A stretch of DNA of 7,565 nucleotides, from positions 1 to 7,565 of the forward strand of contig JACQVT010000896.1 of NCBI GenBank assembly GCA_016209665.1. Reading direction: 5' to 3'. This stretch comes from Planctomycetota bacterium. GTDB taxonomy: Bacteria; Planctomycetota; Phycisphaerae; UBA1845; PWPN01. Below the pieces are notes generated by a model. It worked only from the letters and a program-made list of their open reading frames with translations, was not told the DNA's origin and ran no database searches. Shown here in pieces: positions 1 to 5,679 of this stretch. A program made the translations under genes and the position numbers. Position 1 is the first letter of the stretch, and the number at the start of each line of letters is the position of its first letter.

Positions 1-512
1 AACTGGAATCGCCGAGCGCACAGGTCCCCGCACGAGCCCATATGGATGTTGCGATAGGCGTCCCAGAGTCCGTCGCGGATCATGGCATCGACGATCTCGC
101 CGTGGCCGAGGCGGTAGCCCTGGCGGGCCTTCTCCAGCAGGTAGGGGGCCCGGGTCATGTTCTCGGTGCCGCCCGCGACGATGGCGGACACTTCGCCGCA
201 CTGGATGGCCTGGTCGGCGAGCATGACCGCCTTGAGGCCGGAGCCACAGACCTTATTGACCGTCGTGGCACCCACGCTGACGGACAGACCGGCGCCGATG
301 GCCGACTGACGGGCGACGTTCTGTCCGCAGCCGGCGCCGATGACGTTGCCGAAAATGACCTCGTCGACCTGATCGAACGACAGGCCGGCCCGCTCCAGTG
401 CCGCCTTGACGACGATGCCGCCCAGGGCGGGGGCAGACACCTCGGCCAGCGCTCCGGACAGGCTGCCGATCGCGGTACGCACGCCGCCGGCCAAAAACGT
501 TTCTTTGCGCAT
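1..512 (-). CDS. Acetyl-CoA acetyltransferase (thiolase), N-terminal part, cut by the window edge
   Basis: Thiolase-superfamily enzyme, expected to cleave acetoacetyl-CoA with CoA to two acetyl-CoA (or the reverse condensation) in the cytoplasm. I translated 170 residues from the ATG at 512 to the window edge. The start reads MRKETFLAGGVRTAIGSLSG, the typical thiolase N-terminus. The nucleophilic cysteine is Cys89 in NKVCGSGLKAV, and the family signature GGTENMTRAPYLL is at 114-126. The family is about 390-400 residues, so the His and second-Cys motifs lie outside the window. The segment HMGSCGDLCARRF (157-169) has two cysteines where many thiolases read MGxTAExVA; this looks like a subfamily variant. 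An in-frame GTG lies five codons upstream, but the ATG fits the family length and has a GGGGA eight bases upstream. It lies 197 bp downstream of the hydroxybutyrate dehydrogenase on the same strand, which supports acetoacetyl-CoA as substrate. Biosynthetic versus degradative use cannot be told from sequence. Confidence 0.95.
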   Translation of the reverse strand, partial: MRKETFLAGGVRTAIGSLSGALAEVSAPALGGIVVKAALERAGLSFDQVDEVIFGNVIGAGCGQNVARQSAIGAGLSVSVGATTVNKVCGSGLKAVMLADQAIQCGEVSAIVAGGTENMTRAPYLLEKARQGYRLGHGEIVDAMIRDGLWDAYRNIHMGSCGDLCARRFQ

Positions 513-520
513 CCCTCGAT

Positions 521-525
521 TCCCC
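521..525 (-). promoter_or_regulatory. Ribosome binding site of the thiolase gene
   Basis: GGGGA on the minus strand, eight bases before the ATG at 512. A GAGGG directly abuts the ATG but is too close to be the functional site. This supports the ATG over the GTG five codons upstream. Confidence 0.45.
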
Positions 526-531
526 ACGAGC

Positions 532-640
532 GTGTGTGAGAAACCAGAGGCTTGTCCGAACCGCGACCGAGGGAGGGGCTCCCGGTCTCGCGCAATCCAC
601 CGCTTCCTTACGGGCGCGGTTCGGAAAAAGCTTCACACAC
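532..640. repeat. Nested inverted repeat in the gap upstream of thiolase
   Basis: Two concentric inverted repeats are visible. The outer arms are GTGTGTGA (532-539) and TCACACAC (633-640). The inner arms are TCCGAACCGCG (555-565) and CGCGGTTCGGA (615-625), an 11-bp perfect match that continues imperfectly inward (CCG at 567-569 with CGG at 611-613). The left inner half can instead fold on itself as GACC-GA-GGGAG, loop GGG, CTCCC-GGTC (565-587). There is no T-run after the stem on the minus strand, so it is not a standard intrinsic terminator. It resembles dispersed GC-rich palindromic repeats of environmental bacteria; that is inference and would need genome-wide copies to confirm. Confidence 0.6.
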
Positions 641-673
641 ACACTTCCTGTGCATCCAGCCACCCTGAAGCCT

Positions 674-692
674 GACCGGCTGGAAGCCGGTC
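674..692. repeat. Short REP-like palindrome downstream of the SDR gene
   Basis: Perfect 8-bp inverted repeat, GACCGGCT (674-681) and AGCCGGTC (685-692), with a GGA loop. It starts 17 bases after the SDR stop on the minus strand. No T-run follows on that strand, so it is more like a REP-type intergenic palindrome or a 3'-end stabilising hairpin than a Rho-independent terminator. Confidence 0.55.
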
Positions 693-709
693 CCACACCG
701 CATGTACCC

Positions 710-1483
710 TCACTGGATCGTCCAGCCGCCGTCGATCACGATGCACTGCCCGGTGATGTTGCGGGCGGCAGCGGTGCAGAGAAACTCGACCGTGGCCGCC
801 ACCTCCTCGGGGGTGATGAAGCAGCGCTTGGGCATCGGCTTGAGCATGATCTGATCGATCACCTGCTCGGGCGTGATGCCGTGCGTGCGGGCCTGAGCCT
901 CGATCTGAGCATCCACCAGCGGCGTGCGGATGTACGACGGACAGATCGTGTTCACGGTGATGTCGACATCGGCGGTCTCCAGAGCCAGTACCTTGGCTAG
1001 GCCGACCAACCCATGCTTGGCCGCCACGTATGCGGTCTTGAACGAGGAGGCGACCAGCGAATGGATGGACCCGATATTGATGATGCGTCCGAAGCTGTTC
1101 TTCCGCATGATGGGCAGCACGGCCCGGCTCATTCGGCAGGCTCCCCTGAGCATCACGTCGATGAGCAGGTCCCATTTCTCTTGCGGGAACTCTTCCAGCC
1201 GGGCCACGTGTTGCAGGCCGGCATTGTTGACGAGGACGTCCACCGGTTCATTTCCCACCGTCCGAAGCATAGCCTCGATGCTGTCGTCGCGGGTTACATC
1301 CAGCGCGTGAGCGGATGCGGTACCGCCCGGCCGGTCGATCATCGACAGCGTCTCGGCGGCCCGCTCCGGCGACTGGTCGGTCACAAAGATGCGATGTCCG
1401 CCGGTGCTCAGGACGTCGGCCAGGCCGCGGCCGAGGCCGCTGCCGGCACCGGTAATCAGGATACTCAGATGGCGATGAGTCAT
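710..1483 (-). CDS. 3-hydroxybutyrate dehydrogenase, SDR family
   Basis: Classical short-chain dehydrogenase of 257 residues, the usual length for D-3-hydroxybutyrate dehydrogenase (3-hydroxybutyrate + NAD+ to acetoacetate + NADH, cytoplasmic). Visible are the Rossmann glycine motif TGAGSGLG (11-18), an acidic residue after beta-2 (Asp36), which favours NAD over NADP, NNAG (86-89), and the catalytic set Ser139, Tyr152, Lys156 in YVAAK. Beyond the general SDR fold, the residues known to hold substrate in the Pseudomonas fragi enzyme (Gln94, His144, Lys152, Gln196, Trp257, from memory) fall at Gln91, His141, Lys149, Gln193 and Trp254, all at a constant offset of three. The C-terminal ITGQCIVIDGGW is also typical. 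Its ATG overlaps the TGA of the upstream ligase gene (ATGA), with GAGGA six bases before, so the two are probably translationally coupled. The main alternative is another NAD-dependent SDR; the substrate-residue match makes this unlikely. Confidence 0.92.
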   Translation of the reverse strand: MTHRHLSILITGAGSGLGRGLADVLSTGGHRIFVTDQSPERAAETLSMIDRPGGTASAHALDVTRDDSIEAMLRTVGNEPVDVLVNNAGLQHVARLEEFPQEKWDLLIDVMLRGACRMSRAVLPIMRKNSFGRIINIGSIHSLVASSFKTAYVAAKHGLVGLAKVLALETADVDITVNTICPSYIRTPLVDAQIEAQARTHGITPEQVIDQIMLKPMPKRCFITPEEVAATVEFLCTAAARNITGQCIVIDGGWTIQ

Positions 1484-3552
1484 GAGTCTTCCTCAGCATG
1501 CTCGCCGTGAGCTTCGTACTCGGCCCGCAACTGCCGGCGCATCACTTTGTTCGAGGCGGTTCGCGGCAGTTGGTCGATCAGCCTTACGTCGGCGATCCTG
1601 AACAGCGGGTTGAGGTCGCCGCGGATCGCCTGCTGCATGATAGCCAGCCACGCGTCGGGCGGCCGGTTCAGGCTCGCATCGACGACCGCGTAGATGACCA
1701 GAAGGCTTGGGCCTCCGCCCGGCGGTTGGGCAGCGATGGCGGCCACGTCGCGTACGCCCTCCAACCGGCCCAGCACCCGCTCGATCTCGGCGGACGATAC
1801 CTTGATGCCGCCGAGATTCATCGTGTCGTCGGCGCGCCCGAGGGCCCGGTAGTAGCCACCGGGCAGACGCTCCATCTGGTCGCCGTGCCGACGAAGCAGC
1901 TCCCCGCGCGGACCGGGCGGCAGACCCTCGAAATAGATCGCGTGGTGATCGGCGTTGAGCAGGCCCGCGGACAGGCCCAGTGCCGGGGGGGCGAGAAACA
2001 ACTCGCCCATGTCCGCGGGCGCCCCGGCCTCGTCGAGGATCACGAAATCGCTCCCCATCGCGGGGCCGGAGAAGGTGCTCGGCGCGCTCGGCTGGATGAC
2101 GGTGCTGGTAATGTAGCCGCCGCCGACCTCGGTGCCCCCACAATACTCGATGATCGGCCGGTACCCCGCCAGGTGCATGAGATAGTGCATGTCGTCAGGG
2201 TTCGAGCATTCGCCCGTCGAGCCGAACGCGCGGATGCGGCTCCAATCCAGGCCCTTCATGCACTCGGTGGCCCGCCATTGCCGCACCAGGCTTGGCACGA
2301 CGCCGAGCATGCTCACGCCGGCCGCGGTCACGAATTCGCCGAACGCCCGCCCGGTCGGCACGTCGTCGAACAGGGCGATGGTGCCGCGGTTGATCAGCGT
2401 GGCGAAGACCAGCCACGGTCCCATCATCCAGCCCAGGCTGGTCGGCCAGCACACCACGTCGCCCGGGCAGATGTCGTGATGATAGTACCCGTCGGACGCG
2501 CATTTGATCGGTGTCGTATGGTCCCAGGGAACGGCCTTCGGGTCGCCGGTGGTGCCGGAGGAGAAGAGGATATTGATGCAGTCACCGGGCGCGCGGATTC
2601 GGGTATCGAAATCGGTGTCCGCGCTCAGAAAATCGCGCCAAGCCAGGTCGCCCGGCCGCTGGATCGCAGGACCGACACCGGCGTGCTCGGGCCCCGCCAA
2701 CACGATGGCCCGGACGTCGCCGGCCTGGAGGACCTTTTCGTACAGCGGCAGGGTTCGGCCGCCCCGGCACATGTGCTCGGCGGTGAAGACTACCTTGGCC
2801 CCGGAGATTTCGAGACGCCGGCGGATTTCCATCGGGGCGAAGCTCTCCGCGATCGACACGGCGACGCAGCCGGCCTGGACAATCCCCAGATAGACGGCAA
2901 CGCTCTCGGGCCGCATGTTCATGACGATGGCGATGGCGTCGCCCGGCGCCAGGCCTTGTCGCACCAGTCCATTGGAGACCCGGTTGGCAAGAAGCCCCAA
3001 CTCGCCATACGTCGATCGGGTGATTTCGCCCGACGCCGATCCGGCCACGATTGCCGTGGCGTCTGGAGGCGAACGAAAACAGCTCTCACAAATGTTGAGC
3101 TTCGCCCCGGGCAGCCACCGCGGCACCCGCGGGTCGCTGTCCGGTGCGAGAATGCGCGAAGGAGGCTCCCGAAAGCGGATGCCAAGCCGGGCCAGCGTGA
3201 ACGGCCAGAAGCACTCGGGATCGGCGACCGACCAGCGGTGCAGGTCCGCGTAGTCCGTCAGGCCCCGTTGCCGCAGCGCTCCACCGAGATTCGATTCGGC
3301 CAGGATGTCGGGCGGCGGCACCCACAGCGGCACCGGTCCCGCTCGGTGGTCCCACGCGTGAAACACTTTCTCCCGCACGTATTGATGAACTGCGAAGGGA
3401 TGCTCCGGCTTCAGAACCGAGGCGGCTATCCGACGCCACTGTTCGGTCACTGGGCCCTCGGACGTGAGCCTTCGTACCTGCTCGACGAGGCGTTCAGCCT
3501 CCTTCGGGCTCAGTCCCAGCGCGTGCAGTTCATCAGGAAGCAGCGTCATCAT
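1480..3552 (-). CDS. AMP-forming acyl-CoA synthetase, plant AAE17/18-like; acetoacetate a likely substrate
   Basis: ANL-superfamily ligase of 690 residues: acid + ATP + CoA to acyl-CoA + AMP + PPi. In order: an N-terminal cap (about 1-160), the P-loop LFSSGTTGDPKA (329-340), then CWPTSLGWMMGPWLV (368-382), GSTGECSN (444-451), the A5 motif YCGGTE (470-475), RHGD (555-558), GRADDTMNLGGIKVSSAEIE (572-591), and the catalytic Lys669 in PRTASNKVMRRQLR. The wording of these motifs matches acyl-activating enzymes 17/18 of plant peroxisomes rather than canonical acetyl- or acetoacetyl-CoA synthetase. Gly472 falls where acetyl-CoA synthetase has the pocket-closing Trp, so a substrate larger than acetate is expected. 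With the dehydrogenase and thiolase beside it, acetoacetate is the best guess, by inference only. The frame stays open far upstream (to 6417); I chose the first of two adjacent ATGs (3552, 3549) because homology begins at TLLPDELHALGLSP. No good Shine-Dalgarno precedes it. Confidence 0.9.
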   Translation of the reverse strand: MMTLLPDELHALGLSPKEAERLVEQVRRLTSEGPVTEQWRRIAASVLKPEHPFAVHQYVREKVFHAWDHRAGPVPLWVPPPDILAESNLGGALRQRGLTDYADLHRWSVADPECFWPFTLARLGIRFREPPSRILAPDSDPRVPRWLPGAKLNICESCFRSPPDATAIVAGSASGEITRSTYGELGLLANRVSNGLVRQGLAPGDAIAIVMNMRPESVAVYLGIVQAGCVAVSIAESFAPMEIRRRLEISGAKVVFTAEHMCRGGRTLPLYEKVLQAGDVRAIVLAGPEHAGVGPAIQRPGDLAWRDFLSADTDFDTRIRAPGDCINILFSSGTTGDPKAVPWDHTTPIKCASDGYYHHDICPGDVVCWPTSLGWMMGPWLVFATLINRGTIALFDDVPTGRAFGEFVTAAGVSMLGVVPSLVRQWRATECMKGLDWSRIRAFGSTGECSNPDDMHYLMHLAGYRPIIEYCGGTEVGGGYITSTVIQPSAPSTFSGPAMGSDFVILDEAGAPADMGELFLAPPALGLSAGLLNADHHAIYFEGLPPGPRGELLRRHGDQMERLPGGYYRALGRADDTMNLGGIKVSSAEIERVLGRLEGVRDVAAIAAQPPGGGPSLLVIYAVVDASLNRPPDAWLAIMQQAIRGDLNPLFRIADVRLIDQLPRTASNKVMRRQLRAEYEAHGEHAEEDS
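1490..1494 (-). promoter_or_regulatory. Ribosome binding site of the SDR gene, inside the ligase gene end
   Basis: GAGGA on the minus strand, six bases before the ATG at 1483. It lies within the last codons of the acyl-CoA synthetase gene, whose TGA overlaps that ATG. The arrangement supports coupled translation of the two genes. Confidence 0.6.
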
Positions 3553-3706
3553 TGGGCCGTCGCTTGGCTCCGTGGGGTTCGGTCCGTCTCCGGTGGACGA
3601 TCGTTCCGCATCCAAAGCATAGCGGAAAGCCGGGCATAGCGCCAGTACGCGGGTAGTGGGGACGGCAACCGGGTCTGACAGTTTTGCCGGGCAGGCACAA
3701 GCTGTT

Positions 3707-3894
3707 CGCCCGTAGGGCGTTCGAGGGTTGCCAGGAACTTGAAGTCCCTGGAAGGCGGGTGCCATCATACTCCTTCCCTCCTCCATCTGTTTTCTCCGCC
3801 CACAGGGCGGAGAAAACAGATGGAGGAGGGTTTCCTGGTCTTCGTCAACCAGGGCCTGAAGGGCCCTGGCAACCACCGTGCGCCCTGCCGGGCG
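3707..3894. repeat. Mirror-symmetric five-hairpin element
   Basis: The two halves carry the same parts in reverse order. Left: hairpin CGCCC-GTA-GGGCG (3707-3719), GGTTGCCAGG (3726-3735), hairpin CCAGG...TGAAG...CCTGG (3731-3751), then the left arm of the central palindrome (3776-3801). Right: the central right arm (3805-3830), hairpin CCAGGGCC-TGAAG-GGCCCTGG (3849-3869), CCTGGCAACC (3865-3874, the exact complement of the left GGTTGCCAGG), then hairpin CGCCC-TGCC-GGGCG (3881-3894). Spacing differs slightly (about 24 versus 18 bases between the CCTGG hairpin and the central arm), so the halves have diverged outside the central arms. The nature is unknown: candidates are a non-autonomous mobile palindrome (REPIN- or MITE-like), or a structured leader serving one of the divergent genes. 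Confidence 0.7.
3776..3830. repeat. Perfect palindrome with 26-bp arms and a 3-nt loop
   Basis: Bases 3776-3801 are exactly complementary to 3805-3830, leaving only ACA (3802-3804) as loop. The arm begins CCCTCCTCCATCTG and ends TTTTCTCCGCCC. As RNA from either strand it would form a very stable hairpin; as DNA it could extrude a cruciform. Neither end is followed by a T-run of terminator type, and it sits between divergent starts rather than after a gene. Confidence 0.9.
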
Positions 3895-3963
3895 ATGATC
3901 GGCGACCTCAATGGTACCGGGTGCCTCTCCCCCTCGGCCTGCGATCCGTTTAGTATTCGCGTC

Positions 3964-5679
3964 ATGAATGGTCTGAAGTCCAATCGGTATGGCTCGGCTA
4001 CCAGGGTCCTCATCGTCGGTAGCCTGCTGCTGGCGCCGACCGGGGGAGCTTTCGCCCAGAGGGGCAGTCTGTCGGGCAAGATCAGCGATGCGGCAACCGG
4101 CGCCCCGATCCCGCATGCGCCGGTGCGGGCCTACCTCCACGGCCGCAGCGTTGCCGCCGGCGCTTCGAGCGAGGGCGACGGCGGCTACACCATCGACAAC
4201 CTGCCGCCGGGCCGGTACGCCGTTTGCGTTCCCGCCGGCGAGACCTACCGGCCTGTCGTCGTGCCCGCGGTCGAGGTGCGGGCCGACAATACGGCCCGCG
4301 TCGACCTTCGGGCGCGTCAGTCGCTCGTGATCGACGGCGACTCCTGGGTGCAAGCCTATCCATCCTTCGCGCAGTCGTTTGCCGCGACGGGGCTGGGCCT
4401 CACCGTGGCGCAGATCAAGGCATTCGGTTCGCAGAGGCGCGTCACGTTGCAGGTGCTCGACGGTGAAGGGCCGACGGAAAGACCGCTGGGGCCGCCTCGG
4501 ACCACCGAACCGGTCGGCGGCGAGGGGACGGCATCTGTCTGCTGGGCCGGTGGCGAGGTGACGACCATTCCGGGCCGTGTCTACACGCTTAAGATGTCCG
4601 CGGCCGAGGGGCAGATGTGGGTGCCCGGCGTGGCCGGCCGCGGCGACGTGTACCCATTGGGCATGGCGTGGTTCGACGGATCGGCCCGCCCGCATTCGGA
4701 CCTGGGTCTCCTGCTCTGTGAGGACAGCGACGACCTGCGGACCGATTACGCCTTGGCCGGCAGTCGGCGGGACCATCGGGCAATCTCGGCCGGCCAGACG
4801 TTCGTCGCCCTGAGTCGCTGCATCACGTTCGCGTCCGCTCAACTGGCGGGCGTTGGCGCCGCGCCGAGCCACGTGCGGTTCAGCATCCATGAGGGCGGCC
4901 CGGGCGGTCCTCAACTCGGCCCGAGCAAGGCCGTCGCTCCCGGCCCAGACGCCGCCGTCGTCTGGGGACCGCAGGAGGTACCGGTCGAGCCGGGCGGCGT
5001 GTACTACCTGCACATCGAGAGCTACAGCGGAGGGGAGTTCCTGATCAACTATCAACGTGACGCCTACGCCCAGGGCCAGGCGTTCTTCGACGGCCGGGCC
5101 GATCCGACCCGCGATCTGAGCGCGTTCGTGGGGGGCGAGATCAGCGACGAGGATTTCGCGCGGCTGCACGCTCACCCGCAACGACTCGAACCGGTGGTGC
5201 TGGTCAATCCGTCGTTCGAGGAGGGAGCCGACGGCTGGCAGCGGGAGGGGCAGACCGGTGCGGTCGTGGGCTGTGATGAGGGTATCGTCCCGGCATGGGG
5301 CAGCGCCATGTTCGGCTGGACGAGCCTCGACAAGGGCGAAGGCTCTCGCACCACGATCTACCAGCAGGTCGAGGCGACACCGGGGCGGACGTACTGCTTC
5401 AGCGGCTCTGTGTTCACCGATCACCGCGGCGGACGCAGCAGCGACGTCAAGGTGCGGCTGATCGTGCTGCCCGCCGGTGGAACGGCCGTCCGGGATCTCG
5501 CGCATCTGACGTCTTCGCAGTGGTACGCGACCGAAGGTCAATGGCGCCGCGGGTCGGTGGAGTTCAAGGCCGCCGCCGCGTCGATCACAGTGGGGTTTGA
5601 ACTCGAACAACGCTGGAGCCTGCCGGCGAGTCAACTCTACGTGGACGGGGCCCAACTGGAACGGATCGGAGACCGTTGA
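3964..5679 (+). CDS. Secreted multi-domain protein of unknown function with CarboxypepD-regulatory-like and CBM4/9-like domains
   Basis: 571 residues, function unknown. A Sec signal peptide is clear: basic start (Lys5, Arg8, Arg14), hydrophobic VLIVGSLLLAP (15-25), and cleavage after AFA (29-31). Next is a CarboxypepD-regulatory-like beta-sandwich (35-116; GGYTIDNLPPGRYAV at 73-87). Two related beta-rich modules follow: A at 134-252 (SFAQSFAATG ... GDVYPLGMAWFDGSA ... DLGL) and B at 276-388 (SIHEGGPGGPQLGP, PGGVYYLHIES, GQAFFDGRADPTRDL). The C-terminal domain (411-569) begins VNPSFEEGADGW, as in CBM4/9 or galactose-binding-like folds. No catalytic motif, membrane anchor or sorting tail is seen, so a binding or structural role outside the cytoplasm is likely. 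The frame is open upstream to 3739, but the ATG at 3964 is the only start that places the signal peptide at the N-terminus; no Shine-Dalgarno precedes it. It directly abuts a paralogue. Confidence 0.85.
   Translation: MNGLKSNRYGSATRVLIVGSLLLAPTGGAFAQRGSLSGKISDAATGAPIPHAPVRAYLHGRSVAAGASSEGDGGYTIDNLPPGRYAVCVPAGETYRPVVVPAVEVRADNTARVDLRARQSLVIDGDSWVQAYPSFAQSFAATGLGLTVAQIKAFGSQRRVTLQVLDGEGPTERPLGPPRTTEPVGGEGTASVCWAGGEVTTIPGRVYTLKMSAAEGQMWVPGVAGRGDVYPLGMAWFDGSARPHSDLGLLLCEDSDDLRTDYALAGSRRDHRAISAGQTFVALSRCITFASAQLAGVGAAPSHVRFSIHEGGPGGPQLGPSKAVAPGPDAAVVWGPQEVPVEPGGVYYLHIESYSGGEFLINYQRDAYAQGQAFFDGRADPTRDLSAFVGGEISDEDFARLHAHPQRLEPVVLVNPSFEEGADGWQREGQTGAVVGCDEGIVPAWGSAMFGWTSLDKGEGSRTTIYQQVEATPGRTYCFSGSVFTDHRGGRSSDVKVRLIVLPAGGTAVRDLAHLTSSQWYATEGQWRRGSVEFKAAAASITVGFELEQRWSLPASQLYVDGAQLERIGDR
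5668..5671 (+). promoter_or_regulatory. Ribosome binding site of the second secreted-protein gene
   Basis: GGAG eight bases before the ATG at 5680, inside the last codons of the preceding gene. The preceding TGA (5677-5679) is directly followed by the ATG, so the pair is almost certainly one transcript. Confidence 0.5.

Larger units (their letters stand above)
513..709. other. Intergenic gap between SDR and thiolase, rich in palindromes
   Basis: 197 bp without a supportable gene. It contains the nested inverted repeat (532-640) and the small palindrome (674-692). I see no convincing -10/-35 pair. Short open frames across it on either strand have no recognisable protein character. Whether thiolase is co-transcribed with the two upstream genes is undecided: the strand and pathway agree, but the gap is large for an operon this tight. 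Confidence 0.5.
3553..3963. other. Divergent intergenic region between the ligase and the secreted-protein genes
   Basis: 411 bp without a supportable gene, though frames stay open on both strands. The promoters for both directions should lie here, but I see no strong -10/-35 pair. The best minus-strand -10 candidate is TATGCT (3616-3621), with a poor -35. The right part is dominated by the mirrored hairpin element at 3707-3894. The frame conceptually translated through the palindrome gives nearly the same peptide on both strands (HLFSPP-GRRKQMEEG), which is a by-product of the inverted repeat and not evidence of coding. Confidence 0.6.

Noticed and set aside
1498..3639. Plus-strand 713-codon open frame antisense to the acyl-CoA synthetase
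   Set aside because: It has no recognisable domain and is the mirror of a well-conserved ANL enzyme; it is a GC-driven shadow frame.
3776..3830. Intrinsic transcription terminator
   Set aside because: There is no T-run after the stem on either strand and it lies between divergent gene starts, not after a gene end.
3707..3894. CRISPR array or IS element
   Set aside because: There are no regularly spaced direct repeats with unique spacers and no transposase frame inside; the symmetry is inverted.
3739..3963. Upstream in-frame extension of the first secreted protein
   Set aside because: It would bury the signal peptide and translate through the palindrome, giving almost the same peptide as the opposite strand. 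The ATG at 3964 is the better start.
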